Assembly (NCBI RefSeq): GCF_022347745.1
Contig: NZ_JAKRGC010000019.1
Location: forward strand, 1 to 46,919
Length of the DNA: 46,919 nt
Reading direction: 5' to 3'
Source: Streptomyces sp. OfavH-34-F
GTDB lineage: Bacteria > Actinomycetota > Actinomycetes > Streptomycetales > Streptomycetaceae
In this document: in pieces, positions 6,347-13,861 of the stretch
How the letters are laid out: every line of letters starts with the position of its first letter
Numbering within the stretch: position 1 is the stretch's first letter
Notes under the pieces: generated by a model
What the model saw: only the letters and a program-made list of their open reading frames with translations
Database searches by the model: none
What the model was told of the DNA's origin: nothing
Made by a program: the position numbers and the translations under genes

Positions 6347-7978
6347 ATGTCTTCGTACCCCGCTTCCCCGCTCCCTTACGCCGGCTTCGGGCCGTGGTCC
6401 GCAGAGAGCGACCCCGCGCGTCTGGACGAGAAGGCCACGGACCGCGCCGCCGGAGTGCTTCTGGGCGCCGGAGCGGGTGACGCTCTCGGCGTGCCGTACG
6501 AGTTCCGCCCGAGCATGAACGACGACCGCTTCCCGGAGATGAAGGGCGGCGGCCCCTTCAACTTCGCTCCCGGCGAGTACAGCGACGACACCCAGATGCA
6601 CGTCTGCATCGCCGAGGTCGCCGCCACCGGCGCAGATCTGCGTACCCCGGAAGCCCTCGACGCGATCGCCATGAACTTCCTCCGCTGGTACGGGAGCGGC
6701 CCGGCTGACGTTGGCAACCAGACGCGCAGCGTCCTGGGCACCACCATGCGTGCCAAGGGGACTTCACCTTCCGAAGCGATGCTGGCCGTGTCCCGCCGAC
6801 ACGCCGCCGCCCACCCGAAGAGCAGCGCCGGGAACGGCTCGCTCATGAGGACGGGCATCGTCGCACTCGCCTACCTGGACGACGCGACGGCGATGGCCGA
6901 AGCCGCAAGGCTGGTCAGTGAGCTGACGCACGCCGACCCCGACTGCGCCGAGGCGTGCATCCTGTGGTGCTCCGGCATCAGGACCGCCGTCCTGACCGGT
7001 ACGTTCGAGGGCGTCCGTGAGGGCCTCGACCTTCTGCCCGAGGAGCGCCGCGCTGTCTGGGCAGCCCGGCTCGACACGGCCGAGGCTCACCCGCCGCGCC
7101 ACTTCCGGCGCAACGGCTGGGTGGTCGAAGCCCTCCAGGCCGCGTGGTCCGCCATCACCCGCACCCCGGTCCCCAAGGACCTGCCTGAACAGGGCAGCTT
7201 CGCCGCTCAGCACCTCCAGCTCGCGCTGGAGGCCGCCGTACGGGCCGGGAACGACACCGACACCGTTGCCGCCATCGCCGGATCGCTGCTCGGCGCGCGC
7301 TGGGGTTCCTCCGCTGTCCCGCTGGCCTGGCAGAACAAGGTTCACGGGTGGCCGACCAATTCCAGTACGGACCTGATCCGACTCGCCGTTCTCACTGCCC
7401 GCACCGGGCAGGACGACCGCGACGGCTGGCCCTCCGCGCCCCGCGTCACCACCCCCGTTTCGTCGGGAAAGGCGTTCACCGTGCGGCACCCTCATGACCC
7501 CGACCTCATCCTGGGCAACCTGGCGCTGACCGAGCACCCCGGACCCGCTCCGGTCGACGCGGTTGTCTCCCTGTGCCGGGTGGGGTCCGATCCGATCTTG
7601 ACCACTACCGACGTCCAGCACGTACGCGTCTGGCTGGTGGACAAGTCTGGTACGAACTCGCACCTCCACTTTACCCTCGACCAAGCCGCCCGCGAGGTTC
7701 TTCGGCTCCGCCAGGAGGGCAAGCGCGTCCTCCTCCACTGCGTTGCCGGGCGCAGCCGTACCCCCGCTGTCGCGGCCGTCTACAGCCACCTGGTCTACGG
7801 CGTGGCGCCCTTGGACGCGCTGCGCGAGGTCAATCACGCGCTGAGCGGTTACTGGACGCTGCCCAACCACCCCGAAATGCTCGACGCCGTATTCGAACTA
7901 GCGGGTGAGGAGTCGCAGCGGGACGCTTTTTCGGTGCGTCGGCGTTCGCGGTGGCGGAAGCTGATCCACCGGCGCTGA
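6347..7978 (+). CDS. ADP-ribosylglycohydrolase fused to dual-specificity protein phosphatase
   Basis: 543 residues from ATG 6347 (MSSYPASPLPYAG), the start that best fits the domain; a longer frame back to 6164 reads through low-complexity sequence. The N-terminal domain (about 30-360) is an ADP-ribosylglycohydrolase (DraG/ARH fold), which removes ADP-ribose from proteins or small ligands using a dinuclear metal site. GAGAGDALGVPYEF, YSDDTQMH, GNGSLMRTG and NDTDTVAAIAGSLLGARWG are all present. The C-terminal domain (about 395-525) is a cysteine phosphatase with HCVAGRSRTP (Cys about 465, CX5R) and an upstream VWLVDKSG likely to supply the general acid. Both active sites look intact. It is the only rightward gene in this part of the window, facing its neighbours. 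Its substrates are unknown. Confidence 0.9.
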   Translation: MSSYPASPLPYAGFGPWSAESDPARLDEKATDRAAGVLLGAGAGDALGVPYEFRPSMNDDRFPEMKGGGPFNFAPGEYSDDTQMHVCIAEVAATGADLRTPEALDAIAMNFLRWYGSGPADVGNQTRSVLGTTMRAKGTSPSEAMLAVSRRHAAAHPKSSAGNGSLMRTGIVALAYLDDATAMAEAARLVSELTHADPDCAEACILWCSGIRTAVLTGTFEGVREGLDLLPEERRAVWAARLDTAEAHPPRHFRRNGWVVEALQAAWSAITRTPVPKDLPEQGSFAAQHLQLALEAAVRAGNDTDTVAAIAGSLLGARWGSSAVPLAWQNKVHGWPTNSSTDLIRLAVLTARTGQDDRDGWPSAPRVTTPVSSGKAFTVRHPHDPDLILGNLALTEHPGPAPVDAVVSLCRVGSDPILTTTDVQHVRVWLVDKSGTNSHLHFTLDQAAREVLRLRQEGKRVLLHCVAGRSRTPAVAAVYSHLVYGVAPLDALREVNHALSGYWTLPNHPEMLDAVFELAGEESQRDAFSVRRRSRWRKLIHRR

Positions 7979-7983
7979 GTCCG

Positions 7984-8037
7984 GCGCATGGGTGTGTGGC
8001 CCCAACGGAACCCCGTTGGGGCCACACACCCATGCGC
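7984..8037. terminator. Bidirectional terminator, 25-bp perfect hairpin
   Basis: 7984-8008 and 8013-8037 are perfect inverted copies (arm GCGCATGGGTGTGTGGCCCC then AACGG) with the 4-base loop AACC. It lies between the convergent ends of the glycohydrolase fusion (7978) and the 258-aa regulator (8069), so it can stop transcription from both sides. There is no T-tract, as is common in actinobacteria. Confidence 0.9.
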
Positions 8038-8068
8038 GCTGTCTACCTCCGCGACTAGGAGCCGGTAC

Positions 8069-8845
8069 TCACCGCTTCTTGTTCGTGCGGTGTGTCCGGC
8101 CGGCCCGAATCCGGCCTGGCCCCCTGCGCGAGTACACGTGCTTGGTGATCGTCTCCAGGAACCACATGTCCTCGAAGACCTCGGGCCGCTTCCGGTCGCC
8201 CCGAGTCCGATCCGGAGGCTCCAGATGCCCCTGGCGCTTGTACGTCAGCGCGGTAGCACGCGGCAACGGCTCGCCCCGAGTGGCGTTGCCGAGAATGACG
8301 CCGTAACCGCCGACGTCGTACAGATCCTTCGGATCGCCCTCCGGGGGCGGGACCACGACCGGGGGCCTCTCGCCCTTGAACTCCGCCCAGACGTGTGGCC
8401 GGTGCTGCTCGACCCAGTCGTCAACAGCGCTTGTACGCCATCGGTTGCCCGCCGACCCGGGGAAGCCTTCGATCCGGCTCCACGTCCCAACCGTCGACTC
8501 GCTGACGCCGTACCGAAGCGCCAGCCCGGCCTTGCCCTCCAAATCGTCCGCGCCCACGGCGCCCGGGGCAGCCGTCTCGGCGGCGCTCGCCGAGGCAGCC
8601 TGCGCTGCCGTCGGCTCTTTCACCGAAGTGTCCGCCCGCTGGGGGCGGGCCGGCCAGGACTGCGGCCGGCTGACCTTCACCCAGTCGTCGACCTGCTGCG
8701 CGTCCCATTCCTCTTCGTCTTCGCCTACCGGGTCGGGAAAGTTCAGCAGCCTCACCCATGCGTCAACCGTCCGGGGTAGTTCGCCGTACGTGTCGGCGAT
8801 GCCTACCCGGTCCAGCCGGGCCGCAGGGCGCTTGCCGGAGCTCAT
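8069..8845 (-). CDS. Modular multi-HTH DNA-binding protein (258 aa)
   Basis: Start ATG 8845 with GGAAGG upstream. Two excisionase/MerR-like winged-helix units: residues about 15-65 ending QQVDDWVKVSRPQSW, and about 103-152 (ALRYGVSESTVGTWSR ... AVDDWVEQHRPHVW). A third, longer unit (about 170-245) begins DLYDVGGYGVILG and ends PEVFEDMWFLETITKHVYSR. The same two unit types make up the neighbouring 366-aa protein, so the genes are related. A role as a plasmid regulator, partition adaptor or origin-binding protein is inference. The gene ends at the 7984-8037 terminator. Confidence 0.65.
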   Translation of the reverse strand: MSSGKRPAARLDRVGIADTYGELPRTVDAWVRLLNFPDPVGEDEEEWDAQQVDDWVKVSRPQSWPARPQRADTSVKEPTAAQAASASAAETAAPGAVGADDLEGKAGLALRYGVSESTVGTWSRIEGFPGSAGNRWRTSAVDDWVEQHRPHVWAEFKGERPPVVVPPPEGDPKDLYDVGGYGVILGNATRGEPLPRATALTYKRQGHLEPPDRTRGDRKRPEVFEDMWFLETITKHVYSRRGPGRIRAGRTHRTNKKR

Positions 8846-8921
8846 CGTTCTACCTTCCGGTCAGGGCGAGTCCCGCACGGCTCCGCTTGCCGGCTGCGCC
8901 CGGCGATAACGGGCCCGGTCA

Positions 8922-10022
8922 TCAGCGGGCACCGCCGAGCTTGCCCGGGCGGCGGATGAAGCGGTAGGCGGTAGAGCGGAACCACATGGGCTCCTCGACA
9001 GCCGGCTCGAGGCCGTCACCAGGCATCCGATCCGGCTTCGCCAGCGATCCGTTGTACAGGTGCGTCCGCATCGACGGCACGGAGGCGGCCTTGCCGCGCC
9101 CGCGCGCCTCCCCGTCGATCACACCGATCTCTTCCAGGGACAGCAGGTCGGTGTCCGCCCCTTTCGGGAGCTCCAAGTCCTCGCGCAGCTCTTGCGGTGC
9201 CTCCGAGCTCGCGCGCGGGGCACGCGCTGCTGCGCCCAGCCGTCCCGGGCGGCGGATGAAGCGGTAGGCGGTAGAGCGGAACCACATGGGTTCCTCGACA
9301 GCCGGCTCCAGGTCGTCACCGGGCAACCGATCCGGCTTCGCCAGCAGCTTCCGGGACTGGTAGTTCTTCAACGTGCTGATGGTGGTGGCCTTGCCGCGCC
9401 CGCGCGCTTCCCCATCGATCTCCCCGATCTCCCGCAAAGTCAGCAGGTCGCCAGGTTCACCGGCCGGCAGATCCAGCTTGAGCAGCTGACCGGCGTCTGG
9501 TGACTGCTCAGACGTGCTCCTCCGACCCTCGCCGGTGTTCTCCGCGCGGCGTGTGCGGCGCGGCCGGCTGATGTAGGCGTAGGCGGTCTCGCGGAACCAC
9601 ATGGGCTCGGTGACCTTCGGCTGGAGGCCGTCGTCCGGTGTCCGGTCGGCCGGCGGCAGGATCCCCTTGGACACGTAGGTGCGCAGGGTGGCGGTCGGCG
9701 TGGCCGGCCGGTTCAGGGCTCGGCCCTCGAGCTCACCGATACGTCGAAGCGCCAACAGGTCGCGGGGGCCGCCCTTGGGCAGGTTCAGGGGGTTCTTCTT
9801 GTCCCGCTGGGACTGGAACCATGAGCCGAAGTGGTTTTCACGCACCCAGTCATCGACGTCGTTCTCGTCGTAGATCTGGAGACTGCCCTGACCTGCGGTG
9901 TAGAGGAGCTCGGGGAACCCCTCCTCCCGGGACCACCTGGCCGCCGTCGTGCGGTCCACCTTGTACCGTGCCGCCATCTTGTCGTAGTTGGTGTACTCGC
10001 GGTCGGTGCCCGCGGGGATCAT
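8922..10022 (-). CDS. Modular multi-HTH protein with three tandem 70-residue repeats
   Basis: 366 residues from ATG 10022 (GGAGCG upstream); a start at 10136 adds a low-complexity leader and is less likely. Residues about 10-65 form a winged helix (AARYKVDRTTAARWSREEG ... DVDDWVRENH). Three tandem units follow, each opening DLLxLxxIGxxxG and closing PMWFRxTAYxxI. The last two are almost identical at DNA level (8944-9044 versus 9243-9343), which indicates a recent about 300-bp duplication. Each unit resembles a single excisionase-like HTH, so the protein may bind an array of sites. Promoter copy D (10190-10218) lies upstream. It shares its architecture with the 258-aa protein downstream. Confidence 0.65.
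   Translation of the reverse strand: MIPAGTDREYTNYDKMAARYKVDRTTAARWSREEGFPELLYTAGQGSLQIYDENDVDDWVRENHFGSWFQSQRDKKNPLNLPKGGPRDLLALRRIGELEGRALNRPATPTATLRTYVSKGILPPADRTPDDGLQPKVTEPMWFRETAYAYISRPRRTRRAENTGEGRRSTSEQSPDAGQLLKLDLPAGEPGDLLTLREIGEIDGEARGRGKATTISTLKNYQSRKLLAKPDRLPGDDLEPAVEEPMWFRSTAYRFIRRPGRLGAAARAPRASSEAPQELREDLELPKGADTDLLSLEEIGVIDGEARGRGKAASVPSMRTHLYNGSLAKPDRMPGDGLEPAVEEPMWFRSTAYRFIRRPGKLGGAR
8944..9343 (-). repeat. About 300-bp tandem duplication inside the multi-HTH gene
   Basis: The block starting CGGGCGGCGGATGAAGCGGT at 8944 recurs at 9243 with only scattered changes over about 100 bases; the remainder of the unit is more diverged. It corresponds to repeat units 2 and 3 of the 366-aa protein. 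Confidence 0.8.
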
Positions 10023-10189
10023 CGTGGTCGCTCCGTCCGTGGCCAGCTGAGCCGGCGGATCGTCGGGGCCCGCCCCGTATGGGGGTGGCCGGGTTGTTCT
10101 GCTGCTGTTCGGGCCGACGACTCCGTACGTCCGCACCCTGGCCGGTGTGGTGCGCCGGCTGAGAGGCGCAGGGGGCGACCTCGTCGGCG

Positions 10190-10218
10190 AGATTACCCAA
10201 ACTCATAGACTTGCGCAA
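10190..10218 (-). promoter_or_regulatory. Leftward promoter, shared type (copy D)
   Basis: TTGCGC (10213-10218), 17-base spacer starting AAGTCTATG, TAATCT (10190-10195) on the minus strand. Predicted start of transcription about 160 bases before ATG 10022, leaving a long untranslated leader unless translation begins at the upstream GTG (10136). Confidence 0.65.
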
Positions 10219-10251
10219 TCCGATGGTGGCGTGTCCGACCCGAGACGCCAG

Positions 10252-10286
10252 CGGGGCGGGCCCAGCTCGATGCTGGACCCGCCCCG
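10252..10286 (-). terminator. Terminator after the Gp88-like gene
   Basis: 10252-10266 pairs with 10272-10286 over 15 positions with one mismatch and a 5-base loop. It follows the stop codon at 10312 by 26 bases on the minus strand and precedes promoter copy D, so it separates two transcription units. Confidence 0.75.
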
Positions 10287-10311
10287 TTTCCAGGAAAGTG
10301 AAGCTCCTTCG

Positions 10312-11097
10312 TCAGGACGCCAGGTGAAATGCTCGCCCGGCCGCGCGGATACTCTTCTCCGCCAGCTTGGCGTCCAGTGCTTCCTGAAGGCTTCCAAAGG
10401 ATTCCGACCCCTGGCGCTTCTTTAGGTGCGGAATTTCATTTGCTGGAATCCCGACAAGAGGTGATTCGCTGAGAACCGACAGGAGATCCGATTCGGTCTG
10501 GTCGGAGTATCCGGCTGCGGCGACGGCCTCAGCGTCAGGAAATACATCAGCATGCCGTTCGCGCTCCCGGTCGATGAGGTGGTCCTCGCGCCCACCGAGG
10601 CTGTAGCACCAGAGGAAGTTTCCCGGCGCAACGGGCTCAACAAGACGTTTGAACCGGCTGATTTCCTTTGTGTAGCAGTAAAACCGTACGTCGGGCGAGG
10701 CATCCATAATGCGTAGCCAAGCCGACAGGTAGCTGTCGGAAAAGAAGTCGCCAGCGTCATGAAGGCGAATCCATTTTCCTTTGTAGCGCTTATGACTCAA
10801 CTCCTCCGTCATGCGCTTCTCCCACTCGTCAGGAGAATCTCGACACAGTAGAAGGTTGCGAATATGTGCAGCGCGAACATTCTTGAAACGGTAGGCCCCG
10901 ACGCGCGCATAACAAAGGGAAGCGCAAGCGCCGGCCTGGGGGCATACGTTGAAATTCGAGCCATCTGGGAGTTTCACGGCAAAAGCTGGCAGAGTCCAGT
11001 TGAAAATTCCCTCTCTGCGGAGCTGTGAGTTCTGCGTGAGAAGCCACTTCCGGGGTTGCTGCTTGGCGGTTCCGTTGTTTTCCGCTGCATTGTTCAC
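10312..11097 (-). CDS. Gp88-like protein (phage/plasmid gene product 88 family)
   Basis: 261 residues from a GTG at 11097 that overlaps the upstream stop (GTGA). Key features are NFNVCPQAGACASLCYARVG, a Cys cluster near residue 60, and RLHDAGDFFSDSYLSAW about 110-130, followed by RFYCYTKEISRF. I recognise this arrangement from mycobacteriophage/actinophage 'gene product 88' proteins; their biochemical role is not established to my knowledge. The coding region is richer in A/T at third positions than its neighbours (for example around 10420-10900), which points to transfer from a lower-GC source, probably a phage. A terminator follows at 10252-10286. Confidence 0.6.
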   Translation of the reverse strand: MNNAAENNGTAKQQPRKWLLTQNSQLRREGIFNWTLPAFAVKLPDGSNFNVCPQAGACASLCYARVGAYRFKNVRAAHIRNLLLCRDSPDEWEKRMTEELSHKRYKGKWIRLHDAGDFFSDSYLSAWLRIMDASPDVRFYCYTKEISRFKRLVEPVAPGNFLWCYSLGGREDHLIDRERERHADVFPDAEAVAAAGYSDQTESDLLSVLSESPLVGIPANEIPHLKKRQGSESFGSLQEALDAKLAEKSIRAAGRAFHLAS

Positions 11098-11489
11098 TTC
11101 TTGGCCTTCGTGAGGTCGGGGGCGCCGTGGTGCCCGCCGGGACAGTGGAGGTGCGGGGTGGTGCACGCGTGGACGCCGAGCGCACTGATGCCGCCTTCTG
11201 CGCGGGCCAGGACGGCGAAGCCCTTGGCCAGGGCCGCACGGGAAGAGCCCTGGTGTTTGCCTCCGAACTGGAGGTCGTCGCCGTGGCTGGCGATCTGTTC
11301 GAGCGCTTCGGTGCGGGCGCGTTCGATCTCGTCAGCGGAGGCGTCGCGCTGCTCCGCGATGAACATCGGCACCATGAACATCAGCCAGTCGGCCAGACGT
11401 TCGCGGAACCCGTCACCGTCGGTGCCACTGACGCGGCACTCAGGGTCGAGAACCACGCGACCGAGGGGGCCGTGTGCGTCAGCGCTCAT
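11094..11489 (-). CDS. Hypothetical protein with His/Cys-rich C terminus
   Basis: 131 residues from ATG 11489 (MSADAHGPLGRVV). A helical middle (RLADWLMFMVPMFIAEQRD, DEIERARTEALEQIASHG) is followed by HACTTPHLHCPGGHHG, a possible metal-binding tail. It overlaps the upstream gene by 11 bases and the Gp88-like gene by 4, so all three form one operon. No family recognised. Confidence 0.55.
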   Translation of the reverse strand: MSADAHGPLGRVVLDPECRVSGTDGDGFRERLADWLMFMVPMFIAEQRDASADEIERARTEALEQIASHGDDLQFGGKHQGSSRAALAKGFAVLARAEGGISALGVHACTTPHLHCPGGHHGAPDLTKAKK

Positions 11490-11751
11490 CGTGGGCTCCC
11501 CCGATGGCGTTCTTGGCCGGGAACTCGATACCGAGAACGTCCACCAGGACGACATCGGTGGTCCGGTCCAGGGTGGAGTCTGTGCACTCTGCGGCGAGCA
11601 CTTCGGGCCGAAGCTCCTCGACATACTGCCGAATTGCCGCGGGCTGGGCGCCGACTTCTTCCGGTAGAGCGATCGTCAGGGTGAAGTCGTACAGGGCGGA
11701 CCGGGTTGCCTTCACGTGTACGACAGCGGTAGCGGAACTGGGGGAGACCAT
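11479..11751 (-). CDS. Hypothetical protein, 90 aa
   Basis: Starts at ATG 11751 (MVSPSSATAVVHVKATRS) with GAGAGC upstream; earlier in-frame codons read through low-complexity sequence. The product looks like a compact alpha/beta protein (TAVVHVKATRSALYDFTLTI, PAAIRQYVEELRPEVLAAE, TTDVVLVDVLGIEF). First gene of the three-gene operon that includes the Gp88-like gene. No family recognised. Confidence 0.55.
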   Translation of the reverse strand: MVSPSSATAVVHVKATRSALYDFTLTIALPEEVGAQPAAIRQYVEELRPEVLAAECTDSTLDRTTDVVLVDVLGIEFPAKNAIGGAHDER

Positions 11752-11867
11752 GCTTGCTCTCACTTCTGGGGCGGACGGGGGCCCCGGCCAAGAGCCGGAG
11801 CGCGGCCGCCGGTGACCGTGCGGTCGGCCGGCGGCGTGTGAGCGAGGCGCGATGCGCCGTTCATGCA

Positions 11868-11900
11868 GGGTGCCCCCGGCTCGAAGAGCCGGGGGCACCC
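11868..11900 (-). terminator. Terminator after the 166-aa gene, 15-bp perfect hairpin
   Basis: GGGTGCCCCCGGCTC (11868-11882) pairs perfectly with 11886-11900, loop GAA. It lies about 50 bases past the stop codon at 11949 and upstream of the next leftward gene (ATG 11751). Confidence 0.85.
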
Positions 11901-11948
11901 TTGGAAGTCGTGCCGAGGCGTGGGCCGCCTCCGGCACAGGTGGAGCGG

Positions 11949-12449
11949 TCAGTTTCCGTGCACTGGACAGTCGGTGCGGTGTGCGGGCGAGGAACGGCAC
12001 AGCGAAGCCTTGCGCTGGTCCCGGGCGCCGATGAGCCAGTCGCCGAAGTCCGCCAAGGTGTCGATGACCACGGAGGGAACGGGTGAGAGGCAGGCGTGGC
12101 AAGGCGCGATCAGACTGAAGCACAGCCTGGAGGAACCGTCCTCGTAGGTGGCGATGAAGATGTAGCGCCGACGGCCGTGGGACAGCTGGATGCGAGCTGC
12201 GCGGAAGCGTCGTGCGGCGGGGAACAGCGGGTGGTTCGCGTCTTCGTAGACGCTCAGCCGGACGTGGTCGTCCAGCCCGAGCCGGTGGCGCAGTACTGCT
12301 GCGATGCCCTCATTCTCGGAGGTCGCCTCCAGGACGGTCGGCTCCGGGCGCGAGGGGGCGTTGATCACCGTGCCGGTCGCGCGGGCGACAGCAGCCTGAC
12401 GGGCGGCATCTTCTATCGCATCCAGAACGGGGCTCAGGGTTGCGTGCAC
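11949..12449 (-). CDS. Hypothetical protein, 166 aa, with Cys/His pairs
   Basis: GTG start at 12449 preceded by GAGGAGAA. It has an N-terminal helix (VLDAIEDAARQAAVARATG), a beta-rich centre (HVRLSVYEDANHPLF, ARIQLSHGRRRYIFIATYE) and then APCHACLSP and TDCPVHGN, two Cys/His pairs that could bind a metal ion. Transcribed from promoter copy B through a leader of about 180 bases with strong hairpins. Function unknown. Confidence 0.55.
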   Translation of the reverse strand: MHATLSPVLDAIEDAARQAAVARATGTVINAPSRPEPTVLEATSENEGIAAVLRHRLGLDDHVRLSVYEDANHPLFPAARRFRAARIQLSHGRRRYIFIATYEDGSSRLCFSLIAPCHACLSPVPSVVIDTLADFGDWLIGARDQRKASLCRSSPAHRTDCPVHGN

Positions 12450-12628
12450 GTCATTCTCCTCAACGATGTGGCCCCAGAGGGGAAGGCGAGGCCCGGACCG
12501 GCCAAGGGGGTGAGCCCGGTCCGGGCCTCGCGGCCCCTTCGCCCGGGGGGGGGGAACGAGGCGAAGGGGCGAGCCGCGAAGGCGGCTCCTACGGGATGGT
12601 TCGAGGCGGGGCGTCTCGCGCCCTCACA
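12450..12628 (-). promoter_or_regulatory. Structured leader of the 166-aa gene
   Basis: Between promoter copy B and the GTG start lie two strong hairpins. The first is 12487-12501 with 12516-12530, 15 bp perfect with a 14-base loop. The second is about 12534-12543 with 12560-12569 (CCCCTTCGCC/GGCGAAGGGG), whose loop contains a long G-run at 12545-12554. Either could act as an attenuator or as a regulator-sensitive leader. No known riboswitch class is evident. Confidence 0.45.
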
Positions 12629-12634
12629 AGAAGA

Positions 12635-12663
12635 ACTATATGGAGTCTCATAGAATTAAGCAA
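12635..12663 (-). promoter_or_regulatory. Leftward promoter, shared type (copy B, best match)
   Basis: TTGCTT (12658-12663), 17-base spacer starting AATTCTATG, TATAGT (12635-12640) on the minus strand: close to the vegetative sigma consensus. The 15 bases from the -35 into the spacer are identical to copy A at 3497-3511. Confidence 0.75.
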
Positions 12664-12670
12664 GCCCTGG

Positions 12671-12710
12671 CGGTGTGGGAGACCGTGGTCAACGGACCCT
12701 TCCCACACCG
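12671..12710 (-). terminator. Hairpin after the ImmA-like gene
   Basis: CGGTGTGGGA (12671-12680) and TCCCACACCG (12701-12710) are perfect inverted copies, about 50 bases past the stop at 12759 and just before promoter copy B. Probable terminator of the repressor-protease pair. Confidence 0.65.
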
Positions 12711-12758
12711 GGGACCGTGTCCCTGCCGCGTGGCTCAACGGCGCCTTAAGGAGAGGTT

Positions 12759-13190
12759 CTACGCAGGCGTCAGGGGGAGGGAAGCGACCTGGTCCAGGAT
12801 CTCCTGCGCGCAGGCGAACGCACTCTTCTTGTGCCCGTAGGAGGGCACCCGCAAGTGCATGCACTCATGGGCGAGCACACGGTCGGCGTCCGCCCGTGTC
12901 GAAACCTGGGCCAGGTTCACCACCATGAGCGGGGTGTCCAGCCGAGCACCTTCCTCGCCCCGGTAGACCTGAGCCACATAGTGCGGATGGAAGCGCAGTC
13001 CGGTGGCCTCGGCGTACCGGGCGATGTCGAAGGTCAGGGCGAACGACCGCTCCGCAGCCTCACGGAACAACTCGGCCCGGCTCCGGAGCCACCGCGTGTC
13101 CACAGGCAGGTGGGCCTGACCGCGCGGAAGCGGGCTGCGTAGAGCCTCGTGGCGAGCTACGGTCACCGGGTGACCACGGTGGTACGTCAC
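12759..13190 (-). CDS. ImmA/IrrE-like metallopeptidase
   Basis: 143 residues from a GTG at 13190 that overlaps the stop of the upstream repressor gene (GTGA). VLAHECMHLRVPSYGHKKS contains the zincin motif HExxH (H108, E109, H112), the hallmark of the ImmA/IrrE peptidases. In ICEBs1 and related elements ImmA cleaves the partner repressor ImmR after DNA damage or quorum signalling, which releases expression of the mobile element. The order and coupling with a double-XRE repressor support the same arrangement here. The protein is short and has no extra domain. Confidence 0.7.
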   Translation of the reverse strand: MTYHRGHPVTVARHEALRSPLPRGQAHLPVDTRWLRSRAELFREAAERSFALTFDIARYAEATGLRFHPHYVAQVYRGEEGARLDTPLMVVNLAQVSTRADADRVLAHECMHLRVPSYGHKKSAFACAQEILDQVASLPLTPA

Positions 13191-13753
13191 CTCTTCTCAC
13201 CACCCTCGCCGGCCGTCAGCCGCTGCGCCAGGTGCAGCAACTCCTCCGGAGCCATGGCGAAGTGATCGGCCAGGCTCTCCAGAAGGGAACCCTCAAGCAC
13301 GAGAGGAGCCGGCCGCGACGCCTGGCCGGCCACCGAGACGGCGTGGGCGGTCTCCACGGTGTGGCGGTCCACACCGAGGAACCCGGCGAGCACGTCCGCC
13401 TCCTGCGGCGTCAGCGTCGTGGTGCGGCCCTGCTCGAGCATGGCGTACGCGCTGCGCTTGCGACCGGAAGCATCGGCGATCTCCTGCTGGCTGGCACCCA
13501 CGCGCTGGCGCAAGTCCCTCAGTGTCACGGCTGCCGGCCGGCACAGATCCTCGACCGCGCAGCCGAGGGCGTTGGCCAGTCGCGACAGCGTGCCCGGTGC
13601 CGGCACGCGCTCCTCGGCCTCGTACTGATTGAGTACCGTCACGGTGACGGCGGCCTCGGAAGCCAGCTGCGCCGGTGCCCATCCACGCCGGACCCGGGCC
13701 TGCGCCAGACGCCGGCCGTCGAAGTTGCTGACGCCGCGTCGCTGGGTCCGCAT
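13187..13753 (-). CDS. Double XRE-type HTH repressor (ImmR-like)
   Basis: 188 residues from ATG 13753 (MRTQRRGVSNFDG), with GGAG 12 bases upstream. The first HTH is at about residues 14-70 (LAQARVRRGWAPAQLASEAA ... LANALGCAVEDL). The second is at about 78-132 (LRDLRQRVGASQQEIADASG ... LAGFLGVDRHTVE). A C-terminal segment (GSLLESLADHFAMAPEELLH) may be the region cut by the protease. It is translationally coupled to the HExxH peptidase downstream. Probable regulator of plasmid functions; its operators are not identified. Confidence 0.75.
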   Translation of the reverse strand: MRTQRRGVSNFDGRRLAQARVRRGWAPAQLASEAAVTVTVLNQYEAEERVPAPGTLSRLANALGCAVEDLCRPAAVTLRDLRQRVGASQQEIADASGRKRSAYAMLEQGRTTTLTPQEADVLAGFLGVDRHTVETAHAVSVAGQASRPAPLVLEGSLLESLADHFAMAPEELLHLAQRLTAGEGGEKR

Positions 13754-13861
13754 GATGACGCCTTCTCCGTCCTGTCGATGCCAGCTCGAAAGCCGGCGCA
13801 GTGCCGCCGGCGGGACCATCATGCCAAGACGTTCTCAGCCGACCGGCTGCTGCGGATTCGG

